From NCBI GenBank assembly GCA_029558955.1, contig JAKQCW010000317.1, positions 1 through 58,383 on the forward strand: DNA of 58,383 nt. Reading direction: 5' to 3'. Source of the stretch: Chloroflexota bacterium (lineage in GTDB: Bacteria; Chloroflexota; Anaerolineae; JAAEKA01). Positions 9,305 to 21,380 of the stretch are shown here, one piece after another. The number at the start of each line of letters is the position of its first letter. Positions within the stretch are counted from its first letter, which is position 1. The notes under the pieces are model-generated. The model had not been told where the DNA came from. It saw only the letters and a list, made by a program, of their open reading frames with translations, and did not search any database. Made by a program: the position numbers and the translations under genes.

Positions 9305-10537
9305 TTACTGACACACCTCGCGGATCACCCCCGCCACATAGTCGATCTCTTCCGGGTTGAGCGAAGAAGCTGACGGCAGATAGAAGCCATCGCGGCAGAG
9401 ACGTTCGGCCACCGGATAGCGCTGTCCCAGGAAACGCTGCCAGTACACCGGCTGGCAGTGCATGGGAATGAAGAAGGTGCGGGTTTCCACCCCCCTGTCA
9501 GCCAGGGCGCGGCGCAGTTGATCCCGATTCATGCCATAGGCCTGCGCATCCACCAGAATGCCGTACATCCAGAAGACACTTTTGGCCCAGGAAGCCTCGG
9601 GCGGCGTGGTGATGCCCGGAATGTCGCTCAACAGCCGCGTGTAGTGGGCCGCGTTGCGCCGCCGCGCCGCCACCAGGTCATCCAACTGTTCCAGTTGCGC
9701 CAGTCCCAAGGCGCCTTGCAGATTGGTCATGCGGTAGTTGTAGCCGACCAGCTTGTGCCAGAAATGGCGCTCCTCGCTGAAGGCGTGGTCGCGCAGATTC
9801 CAGGCCAGGTGAGCGATCTCCTTGTCGTCGGTGGTGATCATGCCCCCCTCGCCGGTGGTGATGAGCTTGTTGCCGTAGAAGCTGAAGCAGCCCGCAACGC
9901 CCAGCCCTCCGGCGCGCCGGCCCTTGTACTCGGCGCCGTGAGCCTCGGCCGCGTCTTCGATGACCCAAATGCCGCGGCGGGCGGCGATCTGGTTCAGCGC
10001 ATCCATGTCCACCGGGTGGCCATAGGTGTGGACGGGGAGAATGGCCTTGGTGCGCGCGGTGATCTTGTCCGCCACCTGGTTCATGTCCATCTGCCAATAG
10101 GCGGCTTCGCTGTCCACCAGCACCGGGGTCGCGCCGCAGTAGGTCACGGCGTTGATGGTGGCGATCATGGTGAACGCGGGCAGGATGACCTCGTCCCCCG
10201 GCCCCAACCCCAGCGTGGCCAGGGCCAGATGCAGGGCCACCGTGCCGTTGGCGCAGGCGATGCCGTAGTGGGTTCCACAATATTCGGCAAAGCCGGTCTC
10301 GAAATCGCGGATGAAGCTGCCCATCGAGGAGATCCAGTTGGTCTCCACAGCCTGCTGCACATATTTCAGCTCATTGCCTTGCAGCGTGGGCTCACAAACC
10401 GGGATGATCGAACGCCGGCTGGGTTGGTCGAAGCGGGGAATAGCCTGATAGCTGATGGTCACTTCCGGCTCAGCCGCTGGGATGATCGCCGCCAACTCGC
10501 CCATTTCCTCAAGACTCAGTTCAACTGGTTTCAACAT
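9305..10537 (-). CDS. DegT/DnrJ/EryC1/StrS aminotransferase (perosamine-synthase-like)
   Basis: PLP-dependent sugar aminotransferase, 410 residues. The PLP-lysine is in SFYGNKLITTGEGG, the cofactor Asp in VIEDAAEAHGA, and the N-terminal substrate loop reads NWISSMGSFIRDFE, similar to GDP-perosamine synthases (NWISSxG). With Gmd next door, transfer of an amino group to GDP-4-keto-6-deoxymannose is a reasonable proposal, but other 4-keto sugars cannot be excluded. About 40 extra residues precede the conserved domain (IIPVCEPTL near 45). The gene overlaps the GT2 gene at 10521 by 17 nt, implying coupling. Confidence 0.85.
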   Translation of the reverse strand: MLKPVELSLEEMGELAAIIPAAEPEVTISYQAIPRFDQPSRRSIIPVCEPTLQGNELKYVQQAVETNWISSMGSFIRDFETGFAEYCGTHYGIACANGTVALHLALATLGLGPGDEVILPAFTMIATINAVTYCGATPVLVDSEAAYWQMDMNQVADKITARTKAILPVHTYGHPVDMDALNQIAARRGIWVIEDAAEAHGAEYKGRRAGGLGVAGCFSFYGNKLITTGEGGMITTDDKEIAHLAWNLRDHAFSEERHFWHKLVGYNYRMTNLQGALGLAQLEQLDDLVAARRRNAAHYTRLLSDIPGITTPPEASWAKSVFWMYGILVDAQAYGMNRDQLRRALADRGVETRTFFIPMHCQPVYWQRFLGQRYPVAERLCRDGFYLPSASSLNPEEIDYVAGVIREVCQ

Positions 10538-11300
10538 CGTTCATGCTCCCATAATGAAATCGCAAACGCCAGATAGTCGCCAGGTAGTGGCGTCCCTTGG
10601 CCAGATAGTCCCACAGATCAGCGCCCGTCTTGCTTTCGCCGCTGGCGCGCGGCACGCAGATGACGGGTATCTCCTGAAGCCGATAGCCGAGTTTCCCGGC
10701 CCGATAGAGAAAATCGATGCAGTATTCGCCATAGTCCCCTTGCAGCCGGATGCGCTGCAGCGTCTCGGCCCGGACCGCGACGAAGCCGCTGGTGTAGTCG
10801 TGTACCTGACGACCCAACAGCAGCATGGCCCAATGGTTGAGGATCCAGCTCAGCGTGCGGGGCATCCACCCGTGAGCCCTGTCGGCGCCCCCAGGCGTCC
10901 AGCGGGAGCCGATGGCCACGTCTGCTCCCCCATCCACGATGGCTCGAACCAGCCTGGGAATGTCCTCCGGCGGCATGGAAAGATCGCAATCCATCCAGGT
11001 GACGATGTCGGCGGCGTAGGTTCCGATGGCCGCGTCGATGCCGCACTGGATGGCCGAAGTCAGCCCCTTGGCATCCTGGCGCCGGATCAGCACCACGTCG
11101 CCGGCGCGCTCTGCTGCCAGCGCCTCCACCACCTGCCAGGTGCCGTCAGGCGAATCGTCGTCGACCACCAACACCCGATGGGGCGTGATGGCTGCCTGCA
11201 TGATGCCGTCGATCAGCAGGGGGATGTTGGCCCGCTCGTTGTAGGTGGGAAGCACGGTGCAAACCCGCACCTGCCCCACGGCTGTGACCGGTGCGTTCAT
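10521..11300 (-). CDS. GT2 family polyprenol-phosphate mannosyltransferase-like enzyme
   Basis: 259 residues with the DPM1-type GT-A domain: VLPTYNERANIP near residue 17, VVDDDSPDGTW near 47, and the D-x-D catalytic motif in WMDCDLSMPPEDI near 103; GSRWTPGG and DYTSGFVAVR follow. Such enzymes load mannose or glucose on polyprenyl phosphate, the donor for GT39/GT-C enzymes. The adjacent GT39-like gene (11297, ATGA overlap) would use that donor, so the pair forms a logical lipid-linked sugar transfer unit. No C-terminal membrane segments are present, like the soluble DPM1 class. Confidence 0.87.
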   Translation of the reverse strand: MNAPVTAVGQVRVCTVLPTYNERANIPLLIDGIMQAAITPHRVLVVDDDSPDGTWQVVEALAAERAGDVVLIRRQDAKGLTSAIQCGIDAAIGTYAADIVTWMDCDLSMPPEDIPRLVRAIVDGGADVAIGSRWTPGGADRAHGWMPRTLSWILNHWAMLLLGRQVHDYTSGFVAVRAETLQRIRLQGDYGEYCIDFLYRAGKLGYRLQEIPVICVPRASGESKTGADLWDYLAKGRHYLATIWRLRFHYGSMNDVETS

Positions 11301-13324
11301 GGGGCGGCCTCCGACGCGGGGATGGCCACGGCCCCCAGGTGAACGCTTCCCCCGCCGGCCGGCAGATGCGCGCCGTCCCCCTGGTACATGCCGATCTCCA
11401 GATCATAGACGCCGGCGGGCAAATCGACCGGCAGTTGCAGGGCAAACTCGTCGATGACGCGCCAGCCCGGCTGCCACCGCCCCGTGGGTAGGCTGCCGTT
11501 GCCGGGCGGACTGTCCCTGCCAGCCCACAGACGGCTGCCGTCGGATTTCGCCTGGCCAAGAAGGTGGACGAAGACCGTCCAATCGCCCTCTGGCAGAGCA
11601 TCCACCAGCCAGTAGAGCCGCACATACAACATGCCGCCCGGCGCGGGCGCATCGGGCAGGAGCTCGTAGCCCTCCAGCCGGATGCCGTCGCCCAAGAATG
11701 TGCTCAGCGGCTGGGGCGGGGCTCGCAGCGACTTGACGCCAGCCAACCGGTTGTAGACGCGGGCATACACCTGACCGGCGCGATCTACGAAGTCAGGGCC
11801 GATGGTCGCGTCAGGAAAAAGCTCAGGCAAGAGGAGCTGGGTGCGAAAATCCTCGTGCTCGATGGCGACGTAGTGCTCGGCCTGAGGGGGCGCAGCGACC
11901 GCCATGGGGAAGATGTGCCGGCCATCGAAGCTCACCGGCGCGGGGCGGCTGCCGCTGCCTGCCCGCCAGGCGAAGGCCAGCGTCGGATGATCGGCGGCGC
12001 GCGGCGTAAGATAGATGGGCTGATCGACCGGCTGATCCGCAACCCACTGACCCACATCCCACAGGCCGGCGTCGAAGGCGTAGTACAGGCTGGGCTGGCT
12101 GGCCCAGCGAACGAAATAGCCGCGCGCCGCGACCAGGCCGCCGGCCAGCAGCACGACCACGACCGCGCCCTGCAAGGCCCATCGGACCCAGTTCCTGGCT
12201 GCGTCCGGTCGCCAACGCAGGCTGGCCTGTTGCCAGAGCCAGGCCAGTCCCAGGCCGGCCAACAGCGCGGCCGGCGCGGCCGCCCCCAGGACGCGATGGA
12301 AATGCGGCGCCTGATCGCTGAGGGCGCCGGGCAACAGCAGTCCCACCAGCCCCGCCACCGGCAGCGCGTAGACCGGACGCCGGACGCGCCAGAGCGCCAA
12401 TCCCAGGCCAAGATAGAAGGGCGCCGCCTGCCAGAGATTCAGGGCAGATTCGCCAGGCAGGTTGCGCCGCACGTCCAGGTCGCCGGTCTGGCCCGGCCCA
12501 AAGAGGCGCAGGGTTCTCCAGGCATTGGTCGCCAGGCTGGCCGGCGCCGAAGCGCTCACCTGGTCAAAGGCGTCAATCTGATCAGGGCGCAGCAACAGCA
12601 GCGTTGGATTCTGCCAGAAGAAGTGGGCCAGAGGCAGGGTCAGCACCAAGGCCAGCCCGAACGCGGCCACAAGAGGCGGCCAGCAGGCGGCCAGCCGCGA
12701 CCGATCGCCGGCGGCCAGGTGGAGAATCAGCACGACCATCAACAACGGGATCACCCACGCCCCCTGATAGGTGTAGGCCGCCGCGGCCATCAGCACGCCG
12801 GCCCCGAGAAAGCTGAGCCAACCGCCGGTGCGCCAGCCGCGCAGCATGAGCCAGGCGCTGCCGGCCCAGAGCAGCGGCACGAGGATCGGCTCGATGCCTA
12901 TCCGGCTGAAATGGATGTGCCAGCGCATCAAGGCCAGGCTGGCCGCGCTCAACAGCGGCAGGGCTGGGGGCAGGTCGGGCTCGTGGCGGCGCATTTCGGC
13001 CGCCAGCAGGTAGATTGCCAGCACGCCGGCCACGCCGAAAAGCGCAGCCGTCAGACGCATGGCGGTCGGCCCCGCCTCACCGCCCAGCGCCTGAGCCAGC
13101 CCGAACATCAGCGCGTTGGCATAGGCGTTCAACGGGGGCACGCCGAAATTGCCCGCCAGGAAGACCGGTCGGTAGCCAGGCTCCGTCAGAATGCGCCAAG
13201 CCTCCAACCCCTCAAAGGCCTCATCGAAGTGAAAGCCGGGCGGGACGCCGTCGATCCGCCAGATGCGCAAGATCGTGGCCATGGCCAGGATCAGGAGCAG
13301 CAGGATGCGGGAGGTGCGCGGCAT
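11297..13324 (-). CDS. GT39-like integral membrane glycosyltransferase with C-terminal soluble domain
   Basis: 675 residues from the ATG at 13324. The first helix is followed by GFHFDEAFEGLEAW, the acidic loop motif of GT-C enzymes; about ten membrane segments extend to near residue 415, then a ~260-residue soluble C-terminal part with beta-rich character (ends DLEIGMYQGDGAHLP...). An in-frame ATG 72 nt upstream is rejected because the added residues are translated heptamer repeat. The likely donor is a polyprenyl-phosphate sugar made by the overlapping GT2 enzyme. Acceptor unknown. Confidence 0.8.
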   Translation of the reverse strand: MPRTSRILLLLILAMATILRIWRIDGVPPGFHFDEAFEGLEAWRILTEPGYRPVFLAGNFGVPPLNAYANALMFGLAQALGGEAGPTAMRLTAALFGVAGVLAIYLLAAEMRRHEPDLPPALPLLSAASLALMRWHIHFSRIGIEPILVPLLWAGSAWLMLRGWRTGGWLSFLGAGVLMAAAAYTYQGAWVIPLLMVVLILHLAAGDRSRLAACWPPLVAAFGLALVLTLPLAHFFWQNPTLLLLRPDQIDAFDQVSASAPASLATNAWRTLRLFGPGQTGDLDVRRNLPGESALNLWQAAPFYLGLGLALWRVRRPVYALPVAGLVGLLLPGALSDQAPHFHRVLGAAAPAALLAGLGLAWLWQQASLRWRPDAARNWVRWALQGAVVVVLLAGGLVAARGYFVRWASQPSLYYAFDAGLWDVGQWVADQPVDQPIYLTPRAADHPTLAFAWRAGSGSRPAPVSFDGRHIFPMAVAAPPQAEHYVAIEHEDFRTQLLLPELFPDATIGPDFVDRAGQVYARVYNRLAGVKSLRAPPQPLSTFLGDGIRLEGYELLPDAPAPGGMLYVRLYWLVDALPEGDWTVFVHLLGQAKSDGSRLWAGRDSPPGNGSLPTGRWQPGWRVIDEFALQLPVDLPAGVYDLEIGMYQGDGAHLPAGGGSVHLGAVAIPASEAAP

Positions 13325-13361
13325 GGGAGGCGTAGGTGAGTGGGGGTTGGCTTTGGCGGCG

Positions 13362-13437
13362 CAACCCGTAACTCGTAACCCGGAAAACCCTGGCATATAC
13401 GCTCTGGGTTACGAGTTACGAGTTACGAGTTACGAGC
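13362..13437. repeat. Heptamer hairpin element, locus C
   Basis: Left array with two full heptamer steps (CGTAACT, CGTAACC after CAACC), CGGA, an interior linker, then an inverted array of four units (GGTTACG, AGTTACG x3). Located between the GT39 start and the metK stop region. Confidence 0.85.
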
Positions 13438-13457
13438 CACAGATCGGCAGACGCGCG

Positions 13458-14672
<1,215 letters not shown>

Positions 14673-14721
14673 GGGTTTATGTTCTCCTTAGGTTGTTGAG
14701 AGTTGTGTCTGGGAATGAGAG

Positions 14722-14813
14722 AGTAACCCGTAACACGTAACTCGTAACCCGGAATCTGCTGGAATGAGCTGTGCGCCCGGAACACCAGTTACGTGTTACA
14801 AGTTACGTGTTAC
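14722..14813. repeat. Heptamer hairpin element, locus D
   Basis: Left units GTAACCC, GTAACAC, GTAACTC, GTAACCC, a ~40-nt linker starting CGGAATCTGCTGG, then an inverted array (AGTTACG, TGTTACA, AGTTACG, TGTTAC). It begins four nt past the ahcY stop codon and fills the ahcY-metK gap, so it could form a hairpin in the shared transcript. Confidence 0.85.
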
Positions 14814-14816
14814 TTT

Positions 14817-16106
<1,290 letters not shown>

Positions 16107-16124
16107 TCAAGCGACGGGAAAAGT

Positions 16125-16327
16125 AATGCGTAATGCGTAATGCGTAATCGGAGGTCGGTTTGTGGGAGGCGTCTCTTGGTTGCGTAACTCGTAACTCGTA
16201 ACTCGTAACCGGAGGTCGGTTTGTGGGTGGCGTCTCTTGGTTGCGTAACCCGTAATGCGTAACCGGAGGTCGGTTTGCGGGAAGTGTTTCCGGGTTACGC
16301 ATTACGCATTACGCATTACGCATTACG
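16125..16327. repeat. Heptamer element with repeated linker, locus E
   Basis: Three heptamer runs separated by three copies of a ~34-nt linker that starts CGGAGGTCGGTTTG (at 16149, 16210 and 16264), then an inverted run of four CATTACG units. The right end overlaps the stop of the acetyltransferase gene at 16316. The repeated linker shows that the whole heptamer-linker unit, not only the heptamer, is duplicated. Confidence 0.88.
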
Positions 16328-17152
16328 TACTGCACCATTTCCTTCTACAAAGGGGCAATGCACGGCAAAGCCCAGTTGTCGATATAAACCGATGGCGGCC
16401 AGGTTGTCCTGATCGACGTTCAGAACGACGCGCAGGCCGCGCTGCAAGAGATCAGCGGTCACGGCGCTGCTGACTTGAGCGCCATAGCCGCGGCCGCGCT
16501 GGGCAGGGTGGACATAGACGTTGCCCACAGCCGCCACGCCCCAGGCCGGCGCCGTCAGGTGCGTGCCGGCCACAGCCCACAGGCGCGGAACCGGCATGCC
16601 CGGCCCGCCAGCCGCCTCGATGCCAAAGAATACGCCCTCATCCACCTGGCTCGGCATGAAGGCATCGGGCGCAAACGGCCCACCCAGTGCAATCAACGCT
16701 TCGATGGCCGGCACGTCGGCTGCGCCCAACCTGCGCAGAGCAGGAACGGTCTCGCCTGGGCCGGTCGTCGCGGGCAGAAACGAGTCTGGCGTCACCGTCA
16801 TGCGCAGCATCGGCCGCACCCTGTCGGCGCAGAAGTCGTAATGCTCCTGCAAGAGCGGCAGGTGAGCCTCCTGCGCGCTCATGGAGATACGATCAGGCAG
16901 CGTGATCTGCTGCAAGATGGCTGCGATCGCCGCCGTCTGGCCCATAGTCAGCAGCACGGGCGGGTTCAGCCGGCGATAAAGCAGGACCAGGCCCGCCGGC
17001 TGGCCGGCCGCGTCCTCAGCCAGATACCAGGTACACCAGGCGAAGTGTACCGGCTCCAAATCCCCAATGGCATAGGCCGCCCAGATCGGGTCAACCTGCA
17101 TGAAGGCGTGGAGCCTGGATTTGTCGGTTGTTAAGGTGATAGCGTAGCTCAT
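16316..17152 (-). CDS. GNAT family N-acetyltransferase
   Basis: About 278 residues. The acetyl-CoA-binding motif is in VYVHPAQRGRGYGAQVSSAV near residue 220 (R-G-R-G-Y-G); the N-terminal half resembles the divergent first GNAT-like half of two-domain acetyltransferases. Substrate unknown. The ATG at 17152 (MSYAITL) is preferred to one 48 nt upstream because conservation seems to begin there, though neither has a strong ribosome site. The last residues Arg-Asn-Ala and the stop come from the heptamer array. Confidence 0.75.
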   Translation of the reverse strand: MSYAITLTTDKSRLHAFMQVDPIWAAYAIGDLEPVHFAWCTWYLAEDAAGQPAGLVLLYRRLNPPVLLTMGQTAAIAAILQQITLPDRISMSAQEAHLPLLQEHYDFCADRVRPMLRMTVTPDSFLPATTGPGETVPALRRLGAADVPAIEALIALGGPFAPDAFMPSQVDEGVFFGIEAAGGPGMPVPRLWAVAGTHLTAPAWGVAAVGNVYVHPAQRGRGYGAQVSSAVTADLLQRGLRVVLNVDQDNLAAIGLYRQLGFAVHCPFVEGNGAVRNA

Positions 17153-17243
17153 GGGAGCTTGGCGTGGGGGAGAACTCTGGAGAACTGGGAGGAAATCCAT
17201 GCACAGGGTGCGCCGCAGTTGCTCCTGACTTCCTCAGTTTCTC

Positions 17244-18215
17244 TCAATCCATCCTCGGCTTGAGCAAGACGTCCAGTTCCGGCGTGTCGCCGAACTCCTG
17301 GCGATAGCGTGCGACAAAGGCGGGCAGGTCGTAGTGGTGGCTCATGGTGCCCTGCTGCTCGATGACATAGGTGGCGGCCAGGCTGGCCAGGCGGCAGGTC
17401 ACATCCCAGGGAAAACCGTGCACCATGCCGGTCAGCAGGCCGGCCCGGTAGCCGTCGCCAACGCCGGTCGGCTCGGCCACATGGTTGGCGCCGGCGGCCG
17501 GAATGACCAGCTCGAAGCCCTGGCCGATGACCCTGGAGCCGCGGGCGCCCAGGGTGACGACAATGGCATCGACCAGCGCCAGCAGGCCGGTTTCGTCCAG
17601 CCCGCTCTTCTGGCGCACCATCTCATACTCGTATTCGTTGACCGTCAGCGCCCGCGCGCCGGCCATGGACTCCACCAACACCGGGCCATCGAGGCGCGCC
17701 AACTGCTGGCTGGGGTCATAGACAAAGGGAAGGCCCAGATCGCGGCACTCCTGGGCGTACTTGCGCATGGCATCGGGATCGTTGGGCGAGATGATCACCA
17801 CATCGATGGACTCGCCGTCCAGTTGGCGCAGCGACAGTTCCCTGGCCCGCGACATGGCGCCGGTGTGGAAGCTGGCGATCTGGTTGTGGTCCAGGTCGGT
17901 GATGACGCTGAAGGTAGCGGTGAACTCATCAGGGAAGATGCCCATCTTCGAGGTGTCCACCCCTTGAGCCTCCAGCCACTGCTGGAACTCGCCGAAATCC
18001 TTACCAGCCGCGGCGAAGAGCTTAGGACGGTTGCCCAGCAGCGCCAGGCTGTAGGCGATGTTGGGGCCGGTGCCGCCGCGGAAGCTCTGCTTGTTGTCCA
18101 CCAGGAAGCTGACGCTCAGCTTGTTCAGGTGTTCAGGCAGGATCTGCTCCCGAAAGCGGCCGGGGAAAGTCGTCAAATAGTCGAAGGCCACAGAGCCGGT
18201 GACGATGATGGTCAT
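17244..18215 (-). CDS. PfkB family carbohydrate/nucleoside kinase (possible adenosine kinase)
   Basis: 323-residue ribokinase-fold enzyme. RGGTGPNIAYSLALLG near residue 46 is the substrate-binding GGxxxN region; EPTGVGDGYRAGLL near 250 is the PfkB signature 2 with the catalytic Asp (GxGD). In the Chloroflexota and cyanobacteria such proteins are often adenosine kinases, and ahcY, whose product is adenosine, is two genes away; this makes AMP formation from adenosine a reasonable but unproven role. Its ATG overlaps the TGA of the DNA methyltransferase gene (ATGA), so the two are translationally coupled. Confidence 0.8.
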   Translation of the reverse strand: MTIIVTGSVAFDYLTTFPGRFREQILPEHLNKLSVSFLVDNKQSFRGGTGPNIAYSLALLGNRPKLFAAAGKDFGEFQQWLEAQGVDTSKMGIFPDEFTATFSVITDLDHNQIASFHTGAMSRARELSLRQLDGESIDVVIISPNDPDAMRKYAQECRDLGLPFVYDPSQQLARLDGPVLVESMAGARALTVNEYEYEMVRQKSGLDETGLLALVDAIVVTLGARGSRVIGQGFELVIPAAGANHVAEPTGVGDGYRAGLLTGMVHGFPWDVTCRLASLAATYVIEQQGTMSHHYDLPAFVARYRQEFGDTPELDVLLKPRMD

Positions 18216-19231
18216 GAATTTTCTTTGCCTGCTTGTTTGCTTGTTGCCACTCTTCTGCGCGCCAACGCGCAGTATTCCTCGGACAGATCATAGCCGGCGT
18301 AGCGCCGGCCGGTTTGAACCGCGGCCACGGCCGTGGCGCCTGCGCCCATGAAGGGGTCCAGCACCAGGTCGCCGGGTCGGGTGTAGAGCAGGATCAGTCG
18401 GCGGGGCAGTTCCACCGGGAAGGGCGCCGGATGTGCCACGCCCGACTCGGTGGTCATGAACCAGATGCCCTCGCCCGGCGTGCTGGCATACTGCCAGGCC
18501 GCCCGGGCCAACGACTCGGCGATCCACTGATCATCTTTGCCGCGCTGGCGGGCCTCTTTCAGCTTGCCCGCCAGCTTGCGCTGCAAGGCCTCCAGGCTGC
18601 GCCCGGTCCCAGCGCCGCCGCTTGGCTCGCCGCTCTGCTGCGCCGCGCCTGCGCCGTCCACGGGTGGCCGGCCATCGACCGCCGGTGACGGGCCGTCGAT
18701 CTCCTCCGGCCGCCAGATGCTGCGCGTCCAATCGACGAACTGGCCGCCGCTGATGCCGGTCTTGCCGCCGCTCTCCAGGCGAAACTGCTCCTTGGAGAAG
18801 ATCATGATGTACTCGTGTACATCGCGCAGCACCGGATCGGTGGAACTGGCGAAGCTGCCCCAGGCGGTGCTGACGCCGGCGCTGGACCCCTTGTCCCAGA
18901 TCAACTCACCGCGCATCTGCCAGCCCAGGCCCTCGTCGCGTGCCATGCGCAGCAGCTCGGCCGTGATCAGGGCATTGAGCGGCAGATAGGGCTTGCGGTC
19001 GGTGTTGGCCACGTTGATGCACAGCCGGCCGCCCGGCGCCAACACCCGATAGCACTCGCGCCAGACCTGGTTCAAAAAAGCCAGATACTCATCCAGCGGC
19101 AGGCTGTCGTCGTGGGTGGCATAGGCCTTGCCGACGTTGTAGGGCGGCGAGGTGACGACCAACTGGACGCTGGCAGCGTCCAGTGCATCCATCCGCCGTG
19201 CATCGCCGCAAATGATCACATCGTGGGCCAT
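18212..19231 (-). CDS. Site-specific DNA methyltransferase (SPPY type, beta class)
   Basis: 339 residues. Catalytic motif IV TSPPYNVG at 27-34 comes first and the AdoMet motif DPFMGAGATAVAA near 295 comes last, the beta-class order, with the target-recognition region between. SPPY is typical of N4-cytosine methyltransferases, although some modify adenine N6. A low-complexity Gly/Pro/Ser/Ala linker (about residues 180-215) splits the middle region. No restriction endonuclease is adjacent, so it looks like an orphan methyltransferase; the SAM-metabolism neighbours are notable. Confidence 0.85.
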   Translation of the reverse strand: MAHDVIICGDARRMDALDAASVQLVVTSPPYNVGKAYATHDDSLPLDEYLAFLNQVWRECYRVLAPGGRLCINVANTDRKPYLPLNALITAELLRMARDEGLGWQMRGELIWDKGSSAGVSTAWGSFASSTDPVLRDVHEYIMIFSKEQFRLESGGKTGISGGQFVDWTRSIWRPEEIDGPSPAVDGRPPVDGAGAAQQSGEPSGGAGTGRSLEALQRKLAGKLKEARQRGKDDQWIAESLARAAWQYASTPGEGIWFMTTESGVAHPAPFPVELPRRLILLYTRPGDLVLDPFMGAGATAVAAVQTGRRYAGYDLSEEYCALARRRVATSKQAGKENS

Positions 19232-19267
19232 CGAAGTATTCGCTGAAAATCAATCACTGCTGTGTCA

Positions 19268-19354
19268 AAGTTACGAGTAACGAGTAACTCGTAACTCAGA
19301 ATCTGCCAGATGAGACTCGTCCCTCAATCACGTATCCGGGTTACGAGTTACGAG

Positions 19355-19366
<12 letters not shown>
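19268..19366. repeat. Heptamer hairpin element, locus F
   Basis: A left run (GTTACGAGTAACGAGTAACTCGTAACTC), linker of ~45 nt containing GACTC, then an inverted run of GGTTACG, AGTTACG, AGTTACT, CGTTACG. The right end supplies the last codons of mtnA. Confidence 0.85.
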
Positions 19367-20413
<1,047 letters not shown>

Positions 20414-20494
20414 GGTCATCTTCCTCAGTGAAACTTGGAATCTTCAACAGCCACATCGCTGGCTCGGTCGGAGACCGGCCAGAGCTTCAGGTGC

Positions 20495-20518
20495 AAAAAA
20501 AAGACGCTCCGAGGAGCG
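20495..20518 (-). terminator. Riboswitch-controlled intrinsic terminator
   Basis: On the minus strand a GC stem GCGCTCC/GGAGCGT with a tiny loop is followed by U8 (positions 20502-20495 are A on the plus strand). It lies 19 nt after the P1 3' strand of the S-box. CCTC in its left arm could pair with GAGG at the P1 3' end as an antiterminator. Confidence 0.8.
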
Positions 20519-20536
20519 CGCCTGCAACGGGCTTGC

Positions 20537-20720
20537 CTCTCATCTTTCAGGCCGGCGCTTGCAGCGCCGCCTGACGGAATTGGCACCATGATCAGTGTGA
20601 TGAGCAGTTGCAGATGGGTCGTCAGGTCGTTTCCTGTGGTCCACCGTTGGCTGTTCACTGACTCCTGATCCGGTTGCCGAGGCATCAAAGGGCCGTTCCC
20701 TCCGCCTCTCTGGATGGGAG
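20537..20720 (-). ncRNA. SAM-I (S-box) riboswitch with extended P3
   Basis: The minus strand carries P1 (CTCCCATC at 20720-20713 with GATGAGAG at 20544-20537, 7 of 8 paired), the S-box core AGAGAGGCGGAGGGA, GGCCCTTTGATGCCTCGGCA and ACC (P2 and the kink-turn side), the J3/4 segment GGTGCCAATTCC, and P4 (20573-20548). P3 is closed by GATCAG/CTGATC (20670-20665, 20595-20590) and encloses a 69-nt insert, far longer than usual. This known aptamer class binds S-adenosylmethionine; with the terminator downstream it should stop transcription of mtnA when SAM is plentiful. Confidence 0.92.
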
Positions 20721-20751
20721 CTCCAGCTATGCGGTTGTGCAAGCAGCGGTC

Positions 20752-20780
20752 AATTTAGCACAAGGCATTGAATTTGTCAA
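20752..20780 (-). promoter_or_regulatory. Promoter for the S-box/mtnA transcript
   Basis: TTGACA (20780-20775, perfect), 17-bp spacer, TAAATT (20757-20752) on the minus strand. The start would fall near 20745, about 25 nt before the riboswitch P1. It sits just beyond the ruvA stop at 20802. Confidence 0.75.
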
Positions 20781-20801
20781 AAGGTGACCTTGTTTATTCG
20801 C

Positions 20802-21380
20802 CTATGTCGCAAAGCCCGCCAGCGCCAGCCGCAGCCGCTCTTCCACGTCTTGCACATCGCGCGGCAGGGCCTGCACCGCCCGCTGAGCCTCGACGATGCT
20901 GTAGCCCAGGGCGGTCAGCGCGTCGATCACCTCGGCGTCGGCCGCGCTCAACGCGGCCAGCTCGGGCGGCGCACCCTCCGGCGTCCCCACCTTGTCCTTC
21001 AGCTCCAACACGATCTTCTCGGCCGTCTTCTTGCCGATGCCGGGCAGACGGGCCAGCACGCCCGGCTGCTCCTGGCTGATGGCCAGCCGCAGCGCGTCCA
21101 CCGGCATGTTGGAAAGCACAGAGAGCGCCGACTTGGGGCCGATACCCGACACCCCCAGCAACAATTGAAAGAAGGCCAGCTCCTGCTCCCCGGCAAAGCC
21201 GTAGAGGGTCAACTCCTGCTCGCGCACATGCAGGTGGGTGTGCAGCAGCACCAGTTCCCCCGGGCGCAACCTGGCCAGGACATCGGTGGGCGCATAGACG
21301 CGCACGCCCAGGCCGCCCAGGCCAATGACCAGGGAGTCGGACTGGCGGCTGAGCACAACCCCTTCGATGCTGGCGATCAT
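20802..21380 (-). CDS. ruvA: Holliday junction branch migration protein RuvA
   Basis: 192 residues: N-terminal OB fold (MIASIEGVVLSRQSDSLVIGLGGLGVRVY), two helix-hairpin-helix motifs (LLGVSGIGPKSALSVLS near 78 and LARLPGIGKKTAEKIVLEL near 113), and the C-terminal RuvB-binding domain. Binds four-way junctions and with RuvB drives branch migration; ruvB is not in the window. Start overlaps the response-regulator stop (ATGA). Confidence 0.96.
   Translation of the reverse strand: MIASIEGVVLSRQSDSLVIGLGGLGVRVYAPTDVLARLRPGELVLLHTHLHVREQELTLYGFAGEQELAFFQLLLGVSGIGPKSALSVLSNMPVDALRLAISQEQPGVLARLPGIGKKTAEKIVLELKDKVGTPEGAPPELAALSAADAEVIDALTALGYSIVEAQRAVQALPRDVQDVEERLRLALAGFAT

Noticed and set aside
13325..13396. 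Upstream start of the GT39-like gene
   Set aside because: The extra 24 residues are translated heptamer repeat; the ATG at 13324 begins a normal cytoplasmic/first-helix N-terminus.
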